NCBI GenBank assembly: GCA_019973155.2
Contig: BPQB01000058.1
Span: 62,001-126,000, forward strand
Direction: 5' to 3'
Length of the DNA: 64,000 nt
From: Phanerochaete sordida
Taxonomy: Eukaryota > Basidiomycota > Agaricomycetes > Polyporales > Phanerochaetaceae
Of this stretch, positions 1 to 11,824 are shown in pieces. Within the stretch, counting starts at the first letter, position 1. Every line of letters starts with the position of its first letter. The translations under genes and the position numbers were made by a program. The notes beneath the pieces were generated by a model, which had not been told where the DNA came from, made no database searches, and saw only the letters and a program-made list of their open reading frames with translations.

Positions 1-2512
1 GATCTTAAATGCTTTGCTGAAGCGTACGTACATGAGTTTTGATCCTGCGCGAGTTCAGCCAGGGGGTACTCACCTGAGTAGATCCCTATCCGGTGGTCAC
101 CGCTAACGTTCATGACTTTCGGTACCATGTCAGCTGTCGCACAAGTATCAGGGGGAGATAGCCTCACTTTTGGTGATGCAGTTCGCTCGCTTGCTGGGCG
201 CGTGGTTGATGAATCGCGCGACGTTGCCTACGGTCGACGCGTCCACATCGAACGTGTCGTTGAGCTTGTACACGTATGCGCGTCCGCGGTGCTGAGCGAG
301 CAAACTGGCGGATGATTAGGATGGCTGGAAACCCACGGACATCGGGAAGCACTGACTCCCGTGTTTCCGTCGTAGCTTCGTATGTAAGCTCGCCGACATA
401 TTCTGAGATCGGATCAACGCATGGTATAGGAATGAGGGGAATCGCGCTCACCGCAGACAAGCTCCCCTCTCCCCACTGGTTCCTCCAGGAATACCCCCAG
501 GCCGGAGAAACTGGTGCCAGCTTTTACTCGCTTTCCACGCTTCCTGCGGAGGCTCACGTTCCTGCACTCGGCCTCTTCCGAGCTGCCGAGCTTAGGTCAA
601 CAACAAGAAGGGACAAAGAAGCAACGTCTACTTGCTAAAGGTCATGCAAGCAATCGCAAAGCTCGGGATCGCATTCGCGTCCAGCTGCCGCGCATGGACA
701 ATCACTGTCAGAACACAAGTCTGGTTCTGGCTCATACGAGTCATCGGGTGATCGCTGCTTGTTTGCTTCCTGCCGTAGTCTAGCGCATTCGCATCCGGGA
801 AAACGGCGCGTACCTAAGTGGGATGTGAGCATGGTCCAGCAAGGAGATAGACGGTACCGACAGTCAAGCGTGCAGCAGCAATTTCTTTCGCAATGCACAT
901 TCCTGCGATAGCACGTGCATTCTTGCGCGCTGGGCTCGCAAGGCCCACGATGGCTACACGGCTCGAAGCTATATGAGAGGGAAGTTAGCGCAGAAGGTAG
1001 GCATGGCGAGGGCACGAACATACTGTCTAGAGAGGCTGGGTTGAGTTGCCGCGGTGCCAGAAGTACTCTTTGGACTGGCAGATTGGTGGACACACTGTAT
1101 ATACGTGACTGGCCGTTCAACGGATAGTTCCTTATGGGCTCGAGTTGCTCTATGGTATTCAGCGCGGTATGAATAAACCTGCAGGTGTGCATGCTCAGGC
1201 AAGGAGAATATATTCCAGCGATGTGCAGGGCTCACTTCATAGCAGCGGTATTGCATGAGCTGAGATATTTCGCATGATGTTGACTCCGGGGATATCTTAA
1301 ATAATAGCTTAAGATTTTCGACATCTTGCGAGCCCATAGTATTCCTCTAACGGCGATATATATATCTGGACTCGTAGGCATGAAACGAGCACACATACCT
1401 TCCGCTTGCTGTTCTTCTGTTCTGTGTCCATAATGTTAGCCAATAAATAGCACGCGTCGCCGCAGGGTTCCGCGGATGTAGGGATGCAGTAGTCCGCATA
1501 AGCAAGGTATCGGTCATCGTCGTCGAGTAGGTGCTTTTCGCCATCTATCTGAGGTCAGACTCTCATGCACCCTGAGATATAAGGTCGACTTACTGTGCAC
1601 AGAACAGTATCCGCTAACGCAGTTCATGTTCCCGCAAAACAAAGACAGACCACTCTGCACGCGACTGCTGAGAGCATCCATTGCTGGAGGAGAGACGTCA
1701 ATGAGCGATAGGTCTTTACCCCACTTCTCAGCGAGGAACGGAGGGCGGTCCCTGGGGCTAACATTAAGCGTTTACGAGCGGACATCCAGTCGCCGACTTA
1801 CATGTTCTGAGATTTAACGATAGCACCCCAGTCATCAGACGTAGACAGTAGGTTTGTGGGCAGGATTCCAGTCGCGTCCACTGCTGCAAAGTCGACGGCG
1901 TACTCTTCTTGAAGGCGGCGGGCAGCCTCTACCGCAATCCAGATGTCTACGACGAAGGCGAACTTAAGTTTTGTGATAGGTGATATCAAAGTCAATCCCA
2001 CCATGTAATGAAGTGCCTCCCGGTGGTTGCCAGGAGAACCTTTGGTGTTCGTCCGTGTAAGCCTCACGAGAGAAGCTATCGTCGTCGGCGTAGGGCATGA
2101 ATGGCATACTGTGCGAATCATCCCCATGGATAATGTTCGCTGAGGCGGGCTGACATGACTCGTACGGCGGATGCTCCTCAAACACTTCGTCGACTGTGCT
2201 CTGACGGACGCAGCGCACGGTACGAGTATGTTCTGTGGGGAGGCCCTGTTCAGGAAATGAGAATACAGTGAGCGTGTCACAGTGCCCATTTTCCACGGGA
2301 ACATCTTGTACACGGTCTTCGCTGGGAACGGTGAGGCCAAAGTCGCGTGCAGGAGTCGTTGGACGCGTGCACGCCAGCCCTTGCAGAGCTCCTTGAGAAC
2401 TTGACGTCTCCGCCGCGAGAAATTCGCCCCGGACCTCGCGGAGAACGCGTTCGACAGCAAAAGACACGTCGTGGTGGTCAGCTGCACATAATTTCCGGCC
2501 CGTGGGGTGCAT
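1..2512 (-). CDS. Enhancer of zeste-type histone H3K27 methyltransferase (EZH/KMT6), 3' end off window
   Basis: Catalytic subunit of a PRC2-like complex by family; acts on chromatin. The gene is broken by many short introns, so only its exons read as protein. In order on the minus strand: an N-terminal block with SMPFMPYADDD (like EZH2 NIPYMGDE), exon 1683-1594 with SLFCGNMNCVSGYCSVH, exon 1548-1399 with EPCGDACYLL, a SANT-like piece (to 1236), a second piece 1178-1024, then the CXC cysteine cluster from 968 (HFEPCSHRGPC, RRFPGCEC, CPCAAAGRECDPELC). The SET domain follows: exons 582-452, 402-353 (EYVGELTYE), 291-168 (FDVDAS, RFINH, NC), 133-74 (GDHRIGIYS) and 16-1. The intron 635-583 has a GC donor (gcaagt). 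The last SET residues and stop lie beyond base 1. The start at 2512 and the junction near 2000 are uncertain; an upstream ATG at 2631 is in another frame. Transcribed divergently from Brr2. Confidence 0.85.
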
Positions 2513-2789
2513 GCCTCAGGCGCAACATGGACAAGGAGTGGGACAAGAGACAGAGTATCGAAGTGAAGCTCGGATTTTGGGAGCACACGCGACGCGCGCC
2601 AGCCACTTGCGGGACGCAACTCCGACGACATAGTTTAATCCCAGAGGTTACAAAGATTGAGTATCCAATCTCCGCTTACGGCTCCGACGGAACGCTAACA
2701 GATGCGTTCACCTCCCGGTAATTTGAACCTAACACTTCCGTCGACGTCGTCGGCGACGAACAACGCACCCCCGACCCCACCACTCCATC
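2513..2789. promoter_or_regulatory. Divergent intergenic region between E(z)-like gene and BRR2
   Basis: About 280 bases separate the two predicted start codons, which point away from each other, so both promoters must lie here or overlap the first exons. The right part is rich in C and A just before the Brr2 ATG. I see no clear TATA box. If the E(z) start is really at 2631 the shared region shrinks to about 160 bases. Confidence 0.4.
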
Positions 2790-5700
2790 ATGTCCGGGAA
2801 GCGGGATCTCTCAGGCTACAACTATGCCGCCATCTCTTCTCTGGTCTTAACAGCCGACCGTTCTGCTCTTCCACGTCGCGACAAGGAGCCGGATGGCGCG
2901 CCGACATCACTCGCTGGTCGCATCGACCCCCGGGAAATGGGCTCTCGCGTGCAGCGGGAAGTGCCCAAGGACCTCCAGAAGAAGAAGAAAAAGGCAGTAG
3001 AGGCTCAGGATGGCACAGAGAAGGTCTCGAAACGTCGCGCGGCAGAGACGACGGGCTACGGGTACACCGATATCATCGAGGCGACGCAGGACGTGGAAGG
3101 GTTGACGTACCGACCACGTACTGCGGAGACGCGCGAAGTGTACGAGCTCATTCTCTCCTCGGTTCATCAGGCACTCGGTGACCAAGCACAAGATGTAGTC
3201 CGCTCGGCCGCGGACGCAGTGCTTGAGGGCTTGAAAAACGAGAACCTGAAGGACTTCGACAAGAAGAAGGAGGTCGAGGAAGTGCTGGGCCCGCTTTCCA
3301 ACGATCAATTCTCGACTCTGCTCAACCTGTCGAAGAAGATCACCGACTACGGCGTCGAGGATGAAGCGACAGTCGATGCGGACATGGAGAAGAAGGCCGG
3401 GGAGATCGACGAGGACACAGGTGTCGCGGTAGTCTTCGACGAGGAAGAGGAGGAGGAGGAAAACGACGAGGGGTACGAGATTCGGGAAGAGTCTGACGAT
3501 GAAGACGAGGAGGAGAGGGAGAAGGATGGGGAGGCCCCGGAGAGCTTGGAGAACGACGAAGAGCTTGTGGTCGGCGGAACCTCTGCTGCGCAAGAAGCAC
3601 GCGCGGATGCGAAGGCAGACAAGGACATAGTTTCACCACATTCCGTCGACGGCTTCTGGGTGCAGCGGCAGGTCGCCGAAGTCTACCCTGACCCTGTCAC
3701 AGCGGCGGACAAGGCTGCAGCAGTCCTCACCATCCTTGGCTCCGAGTCCAATCTACGTGATTGCGAGAACCAGCTCATGGACCTTTTCGAGTACCAGAGC
3801 TTCCACGTTATAACGAAGTTCCTCAAGAACCGCGACGTCATTGTATGGTGCACGAAACTGGTTCGCAGCGATGCCGAGGAGCGGGTCAACGTCGAGGTTG
3901 CGATGCGCGAGAAGGGTCTGGGCTGGATTCTGCGCGAGCTTGCCGGCGACCGCAAAGCGAAGCCGAAAGCGGACGACGCCATGGACGTCGACGAGAAGCC
4001 TAAGGTCCAAGTCCCGAAGACTGCGACGCTCGCCCCTGGCTCGACGGTGCAGCCCAAGAGGACCGTTGACCTAGAGGGGATGGCCTTCAGCCAAGGCGGT
4101 CACCTTATGTCGAACAAGAAGTGTAAGCTCCCGGAGGGCTCGTTCAAGCGTGCTCGCAAGGGCTACGAGGAAATTCATGTACCGGCTCCCAAGAAGCCTA
4201 CCGTCGACGCAGCCGAGTTTGTCCCCATAACGGAACTCCCTCCGTGGGCGCAGGAAGGCTTCAAGGGCATCAAGACCCTCAACCGCGTTCAGAGCAAGCT
4301 GTTCCCCATCGCGTTTGGTACGGATGAGCCCGTCTTGCTTTGTGCACCGACCGGTGCCGGAAAGGTGCGTCCACTCGAATTGCGAGGGATCTGTGGCCGC
4401 ATACTCACGATTGTACCGTAGACGAATGTCGCCATGCTGACCATCCTGAACGAGCTGGCGAAATACCGAGACGAGGCGACAGGCGAGTTCGACTTGGACG
4501 CCTTCAAGATCGTCTACGTCGCTCCTATGAAGGCTCTCGTGCAAGAGATGGTCGGCAACTTCAGCTCCCGCTTGGGCGTGTTCGGCATCAAGGTCGGCGA
4601 GTTGACCGGCGACTCGCAGATGACGAAGCAGCAGATCGCAGAAACCCAGATTATCGTTACGACCCCCGAGAAGTGGGATGTCATTACGCGCAAGAGCACA
4701 GACACCAGCTACACCAACCTTGTGCGCCTTATCATCATCGACGAGATCCACCTGCTGCACGACGAGCGCGGTCCCGTTCTCGAGTCCATCGTAGCCAGGA
4801 CCGTCCGCCGCATGGAGCAGACTGGCGAGTACGTTCGTTTGGTCGGTCTCTCGGCGACTCTGCCCAACTACGAGGACGTCGCGACGTTCCTTCGCGTAGA
4901 GCGCGGGAAAGGGCTCTTCTACTTCGACTCTTCATACCGTCCCTGCCCGCTCCAGCAGCAGTTCGTGGGCGTCACGGAGAAGAAGGCGATCAAGCGGTAC
5001 CAGGTCATGAACGAAGTCTGCTATGAGAAAGTCCTGGACCAGGCCGGCAAGAACCAGACACTTGTTTTCGTTCACTCGCGGAAGGAGACGGCCAAGACGG
5101 CGAAGTTCATTCGAGATATGGCTATCGACAAGGAGACTATCACCCAGTTCGTCAAGCCGGAGGGCGCGACGCGTGAGATCTTGCTCGAGGAAGCGAACAA
5201 CGTCAAGGATCCGAACCTCAAGGACCTTCTCCAGTTCGGCTTCGGTATCCACCACGCTGGCATGTCGCGCGAGGACCGTGGTCTCGTTGAGGAGCTCTTC
5301 GCGGACGGTCATCTCCAGGTCTTGGTCTGTACCGCGACACTCGCTTGGGGTGTCAACCTTCCCGCGCACACTGTCATCATCAAGGGCACTCAAATCTACA
5401 ACCCCGAGAAGGGTCGCTGGGTGGAGCTGTCTCCCCAGGACGTCCTTCAGATGCTCGGTCGTGCCGGTCGTCCGCAGTACGACACCTTCGGAGAGGGCAT
5501 CATCATCACCAATCACTCGGAACTGCAGTACTACCTCAGTCTCATGAACCAGCAGCTGCCTATCGAGTCACAGTTCGTCTCGAAGCTCGCGGACAACCTC
5601 AACGCTGAAATAGTTCTCGGCACCATTCGCAACCGCGACGAGGCCGTACAGTGGCTCGGATACACCTATCTCTACGTCCGTATGCTCAGGGACCCCGTAC

Positions 5701-8700
5701 TGTACAGCGTCGGCGCCGACTACCAAGAGGACGACCCCGCTTTGGTCCAGAAGCGCGCGGACATCGTGCACACCGCAGCGGCGATGCTGGAGAAGTGCCA
5801 TCTCATCAAGTATGAGCGCGTTTCCGGCCGCTTCCAGAGCACCGAGCTCGGCCGCATCGCGTCGTACTACTACGTCACGTACAACTCGATGGCTGTCTAC
5901 AACCAGCACCTCCGGCCGACGATGTCGATGATTGAGCTCTTCCGCGTCTTCGCCCTCTCGAACGAGTTCAAGCTGATTCCCGTCCGGCAGGATGTAAGTT
6001 TTCCTGATATCCTCTCCGCGACTCGTTCTCACGTTGCTTGCAGGAGAAAATCGAGCTTAGCAAGCTACTGGAACGCGTCCCCATCCCGGTGAAGGAGAGC
6101 GTCGAGGAACCGGCTGCGAAGATCAACGTCCTCCTCCAAGCTTACGTCTCTCAGCTCAAGCTCGACGGCTTCGCCCTCGTCGCGGACATGGTATACATCC
6201 AGCAGTCCGCCGGACGTATCATCCGTGCCATTTTCGAGATTTGTTTGAAGCGTGGATGGGCAGTGCCTGCAAAGGCAGCCCTCGACCTGTCCAAGATGAT
6301 CGAGAGAAGGATGTAAGTCCCCTCCCTAGCAGGTCTTGTGAGGACCATTGCTCATTAATCGCTTAGGTGGGGCTCGATGACGCCTTTACGCCAATTCAAG
6401 GGTATTCCAAGAGACATCGTCCGTAAAGCGGAGAGCAAGCAATTCGTGAGCCTCTCGTTCTCGCGCGACGTCGCTCACGAGACTGACGCGATTATCTTTG
6501 TAGCCTTGGTACCGCTACTTCGATCTCAACCCACCAGAGATTGGCGAGCTTATCGGCATCCAAAACGCCGGCAAGCTCGTTCATCGCTTGGTTCATAGCT
6601 TCCCCAAGCTCCAGCTCCAGGCTCAGGTCCAGCCCATTACTCGCTCGCTCTTGCGCATCGACCTCACCATCATCCCTGACTTCCGATGGGACGAGAAGAT
6701 TCACGGCGGCGCGGAATCGTTCTGGATTCTCGTCGAGGACGTGGATGGGGAGATCATACTCTTCCACGACCAGTTCATCCTTCGTCAACGCTACGCCGAA
6801 GACGAACACAACGTAACGCTTACCGTGCCGATGTTCGAGCCCGTTCCGCCGAACTACTACATCTCCGTAGTTTCAGACCGCTGGTTGCATGCCGAGACCC
6901 GCCTTCCGATCTCGTTCAAGCACCTCATCCTCCCTGAGAAGTTCCCCGCTCCGACTCCTTTACTCGACCTCCAACCCCTCCCCCTCTCCGCCCTCCACAA
7001 CAAGGAGTTCGAGAGTATCTACTCCTCGACCCTCAAGACCTTCAACAAGATCCAGACGCAGGTGTTCCAGGCGCTCTACACAACCGACGACAACGTCTTT
7101 ATCGGCGCGCCCACCGGAAGCGGCAAGACGATCTGCGCCGAGTTCGCGCTGCTCCGTCTGTGGAGCAAGCGTGAGCAGCCGCGTGCCGTCTGTATCGAAC
7201 CGTTCCAGGACATGGTTGATCTTCGTGTACAGGAGTGGAGGACGAAGTTCGGCAATCTGCAGGGTGGAAAAGAGATCGTGAGCTTGACCGGCGAGAGCTC
7301 TCAAGACTTGCGCCTTCTGGAGAAGGGTGATCTCATTGTCTGCACACCATCGCAGTGGGACATGCTCTCGAGGAGATGGCGCCAGCGCAAGAACGTCCAG
7401 ACCATCGGTCTCCTCATTGCCGACGAGGTTCAGCAAGTCGGCGGCGAAGTCGGCCCGACCTACGAGGTCGTTCTTTCTCGCACTCGCTACGTCTCTGCGC
7501 AGACCGATATCAAGACTCGTATCGTTGCCTGTGGCGTATCGCTCGCGAATGCTCGCGACCTTGGAGAGTGGCTTGGTGCGCCCTCTCACGCGATTTTCAA
7601 CTTCCCGCCGAGGTGAGTTCTATCCCATATTCACTTTGGTCCTCGTAACACAACTAATTGTCGTCTCAGTGCACGTCCCTTGGACATGGATATCCACCTG
7701 CAGAGCTTCAACATCCCCCATTTCCCGTCACTTATGATCTCCATGTCGAAGCCCGCGTACCTCGCCATCGTCGAGCACTCACCAACCAAGCCCGTCATCG
7801 TCTTCGTCCCATCCCGTCGTCAATGTCGTCTCACTGCCGACGACTTGATAACCCACTGCGGGGCTGACGACGAACCCAAGCGGTTCCTCAACATCGAGGA
7901 AGAGGATCTTCAGCCTCACCTTGACCATCTCTCTGATCAGGGCCTCGTCGAGACGCTGAAGCACGGTATCGGCTATTATCACGAAGCATTGAGCAAGCAG
8001 GACAAGCGTATTGTCCAGCGGTTGTTCGAGTCTGGCGCCATTCAGGTCCTCATCGCTTCGCGAGATATCGCATGGAGCTTGCCTGTTGCAAGCTACATGG
8101 TCATCATCATGGGCGTACAGCACTACGAGGGCAAGGAGCATCGCTACATCGACTACCCGGTCATGGACGTCCTCCAAATGATGGGCCGTGCTTGCCGACC
8201 ATTAGAGGACGATCGCAGCCGTTGCGTGCTCATGTGCCAACAGACGCGGAAGGATTTCTACAAGAAATTCCTTGCGGAGGGTCTGCCCATCGAGTCTCAC
8301 CTCCCGACACACATGCTTCACGATTACTTCTTGGCCGAGATCGCGGTGAAGACCATCGAGAACAAGCAGGACGCGATGGACATCTTGACCTGGACCTACT
8401 TCTACCGCCGGATGACCCAGAATCCGAACTACTACAACCTGCACAATGTCAGCCACCAGCACCTCTCAGACCACCTCTCGGAATTGGTCGAGAGCACGCT
8501 CAACGACTTGGTCAACTCGAAGTGTATCTCTATCGAGGACGAGATGGATGTTTCGCCACTGAACTTGGGCATGATCGCGGCGTACTACAACATCTCATAC
8601 GTCACAGTCGAGGTGTACACGCTCTCCCTCAAGGAGCGCACCAAGCTCAAGGGCCTTCTCGAGGTGGTGTCGTCGTCTGCCGAATTCGAGTCCATCCCCA

Positions 8701-9624
8701 TTCGCCGGCACGAGGACGTCCTGCTGCGCCGCATCTACGACCGAGTACCCGTCAAGTTGGACCGCGCGGATTTCGAGGCGCCACACTTCAAGACCTTCCT
8801 GCTGCTGCAGGCTCACTTCTCGCGCATCCAGCTGCCGCCAGACCTCGCCGCCGACCAGGTTCTCGTTATCGAGAAGATTCTGAACCTCCTGTCCGCATGT
8901 GTCGACGTCATGTCCTCGAACGCATGGCTCAATGCCCTTGGAGCCATGGACTTGTCGCAGATGTGCGTGCAGGCATGTTGGGATACCGACTCTCCCCTCA
9001 AGCAGATCCCGCACTTCGAACCGGATGTGAGTACTTTACCTGACGCTCGCGTGCGCTTTTGCTCATCTTTTCGCGCCACAGGTTATCAAACGGTGCAAGG
9101 AGGCTGGGGCCGAGTCGGTTTACGACATCATGGAGATGGAGGACGACAAGCGCAACGAGCTGCTGCAGATGGACGCACGACAGATGCGCGACGTCGCGAT
9201 GTTCGTCAACTCGTACCCCACCCTCGACGTCTCCTACGAGCTCGCGAAGGGCGAGTACACCGCGGGCTCGCCGATCTACATCACCGTGGCGCTGTCGAAG
9301 GACGCCGACGAGGACGACGCGGGCGACGACCAGGTCGTCGCGCCGTACTTCCCCGTCAAGAAGATGGCGAACTGGTGGCTCGTCGTCGGCGACCCCGCGA
9401 CGCGCACGCTGCACTCGATCAAGCGCGTGACGGTGACGAAGAGCCTCGCGATGAAGCTCGAGCTCACGCTGCCCAAGGGCACGCACAAGCTCAAGCTGTA
9501 CGTCATCTGCGACTCGTACATCGGCGCGGACCACGACATCGACCTGGAGCCGATCGATGTCGCCGAGGGCGAGGACAGCGACAGCGATGAGGAGATGGAG
9601 AGCGGAAGTGAGATGGAGGAGTAA
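2790..9624 (+). CDS. BRR2: U5 snRNP ATP-dependent RNA helicase Brr2 (Ski2-like, two helicase cassettes)
   Basis: Unwinds U4/U6 during spliceosome activation. Seven exons: 2790-4364, 4422-5993, 6044-6312, 6367-6445, 6504-7612, 7670-9026, 9082-9624. They join to 2,167 codons plus stop, matching the usual Brr2 length (about 2,140-2,160). The first cassette has Walker A APTGAGKT, split by intron 1 at about residue 525, and the DExH box DEIH at about residue 632. A Sec63-type region follows, with exon 4 encoding [11 protein letters not shown] as in other Brr2 proteins. The second cassette has APTGSGKT (about 1,367-1,374) and DEVQ (about 1,471) in place of a DExH box, as expected for the degenerate C-terminal cassette. 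The protein ends with a second Sec63 unit and an acidic tail. Residues about 215-255 form a Glu/Asp-rich stretch. The ATG at 2790 follows a CA-rich leader. Confidence 0.96.
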
Positions 9625-10192
9625 AAGTGCTTGTCATCACCGCCCTCTCGGATGTCTCGTGTCGCCATGTTACAGTGCTACTTTACGCATAGCTTTCGAC
9701 GTTGTTGTAATTATTAGGCAAGAATGTACTGTATATTTCTCTTGGTCTCTTGAAACTCGACTGCTGGTGGTGAAGATGTCAGCCATCGTTGGGGCAGCGG
9801 CTGACTCGATGTCAATACGATGGATGCTCGTGGCACAGGAAGTGTATTGGCGTTGTCTAAGTACAGTACAAGGTACTGACGACGGCCAGAGGCCGTTGTG
9901 GTCAGCCACGATTCCCCTGTCATTGTAATTGAAACCGCTGACAGTATTGTGCTAACAGCTGCGAGGAAGCCGAGGCCCAGAACGTACGGTCAGCCTGAGG
10001 CGACAGTACCTATTTGAACTGACAATTGGCCCACTGTCCTGACCTTCTCATCGCCCCGGCGGCGCCATTATCCACTACCACGTCTTCGTTGACCGAAGCG
10101 TCTTTGTCGCTCTTTACCTTTTCTATCTTCCCTCCACTTGTCTTGCGCATCTGTGGACGTCTCCTGGACCGTCCCGAATCCGCAAAGCCAAG
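9625..10192. other. Intergenic, no gene seen
   Basis: Contains the Brr2 3' untranslated region and presumably the promoter of the next gene. It is AT-richer than the coding DNA around it. No long open frame, repeat or TATA box stands out; a CT-rich stretch lies at about 10080-10150 just before the next start. Confidence 0.5.
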
Positions 10193-11484
10193 ATGTCGCC
10201 ACCACCGCCAGAGGAGAGCAGCAAGTTCAAGATGCGCAAGGCGAAGGTGCGCCAGCTGGAGCGGGAGCAGGAGCTCGAGGACGCCAGCCATCTGGGCATG
10301 ACCGCCGCGGAGCACGCACTTCTGCAGGCGACATTCACGGGCGTCCGGCCTGAGTTCGAGGACCTCGACGGCCTGAGCTGGGAGGAGGATGCGGCGCAGG
10401 AGATGCTCCGGGAATGGGTGAGTGGCGCTCTGGCTGCTCTGAGTGCCCACCGCTGACGGGCGCATAGAAGCGGAAGAAGTTCTTCGAGATAGTGGCTGCC
10501 AGTCGGCAAAGGCAAGGCCTGCCCGTCCTGGGTCGCGCACCTTCGCTCCGGCGGTCGAAGAGCTCCAGTCTGGGGCGCAGCTCCAGTGGATTCACGATGC
10601 CCCTCCTCACGCGCGCACGTCCGTCGATTCCCGGGACATTGCTGGACCCGCCGGACATGACCAGCCAGACCAAAGGCCCGCGCATTGCTCCGCTCCTCGT
10701 CCGCGAGGGCAGCCGGACACAGTACGGAGACAAAGACGAGGAAGACTGGCTCGATGATGACGGATTGGACTGGAAGGTGTCGACGGCCATCCGCAAGATT
10801 GAGGTGGTTGGCGATGCCCCCGAGGACGACGAGCCAACAAAGTCTGTCAAGGAGTGTGTTACGCTTGGGCGCAGCTGGCGCGGAGGGGCGAAGACGCGGA
10901 GTGCCATTCCCGCACCGTTCTTGACCGTCCGCGCGCGGAACCATACGCGAGGACCGAGCATCTTGGAGAGGTACATCGAATCCGGAGGCCAAGACGCGGA
11001 TCTATGGGGCAAAGGCTCTGGCCCGAGTGAGTCGGCTTCCGGCGACGAGCAGGCGACCGTCCGAGGCAAGGAAGTGGGCAAACAAGATTGTCGGTCTCAT
11101 GATCCTCTCGATGACGCGCCTAGCTGGGAGGACGACACTTCGCCGGACTATAAGGAAGAAAACCAGCGTAGCGAAGCATTGCAAGAGCTCACCGCTTCCA
11201 CTGAGACTACAGCTTCCGTTGAGCACAACCTCCCACAGCCGCCTCCGATCGTAGTCGCCTCCCCTCGCATGGGCAGCTCGGCCAATCTATGGGGCTTGCA
11301 TAGCGGCGGAACACGCAATCCCGGCAGCCCTACGCTGGGTAGTCCTAGACTTGGTAGGGAAAGGATGCGAAATGGGGTGGTAGGGAATCCAGGCAGTCCC
11401 CGAGCCGTCAGTTTCCACCGCGACCGCTGCGGAATTCAAGCGTGTAGGTCAGGACGTCGAAGGTGCACGGAGGTCCTCTCTTGA
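10193..11484 (+). CDS. Hypothetical basic/low-complexity protein
   Basis: Not recognised. Exon 1 (10193-10417) and exon 2 (from 10468) are joined across a 50-nt intron with donor gtgagt and acceptor catag, keeping the frame. The N-terminus is a highly charged helix-prone stretch (MRKAKVRQLEREQELED), possibly coiled coil, followed by an acidic segment. A KRKKFF basic patch spans the splice junction and could be a nuclear signal. The middle is Ser/Arg-rich, and the C-terminal third carries GSPTLGSPRLG-type Gly-Ser-Pro repeats. The last 30 codons are doubtful: a second open frame (EFKRVGQDVEGARRSS) ends at a stop a few bases downstream of the one used here, so a small unrecognised intron or a frameshift near 11340-11400 is possible. 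It lies between Brr2 and Hap3 on the same strand. Confidence 0.65.
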
Positions 11485-11824
11485 TGTATCATAGCGCTAC
11501 CAGTATCCAGAGACTGCAGATTATGCGCAAAACATGAGTGCCGCAGATTGTCTTGTGTGAGATCGAGGCTGCCCACTTTTTCCTGCGTCATCTCGCCAAA
11601 GCTTCATGCTAGTTTGCTAGCGGTCTGGTCTTGTCGCGTCACGCGAACGAGCGAAGCTCAGCACGGGGAGTGTTGGGTACAGTTTTCGAGGACATGGCAG
11701 GACGAGACAAGTCGCGCGTCCCATGCCGCGGCTTTCGGCGCTTTCGGCGTACACGCTCCTTGGTCCGCACGCCCACCATCCGCCTCGTTCTTGCTGTGAC
11801 TTTCCTCGCGAGTCTTACATCGCC
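11485..11824. other. Intergenic leader region of HAP3
   Basis: About 340 bases between the hypothetical gene and the Hap3 start, mixed in composition. No gene, TATA box or repeat is evident; it should hold the Hap3 promoter and 5' untranslated region. Confidence 0.4.

Noticed and set aside
1798..2631. 277-codon continuous minus-strand frame starting at 2631
   Set aside because: Only its last part (about 1802-1965) fits the E(z) gene; the earlier part is out of frame with the conserved NIPYMGDE-like block, so it is not one real exon.
3340..3639. Open frames antisense to the Glu-rich part of Brr2 (Ser/Pro/Leu-rich proteins)
   Set aside because: They mirror the repetitive acidic codons of Brr2 on the other strand and have no independent start context or family likeness.
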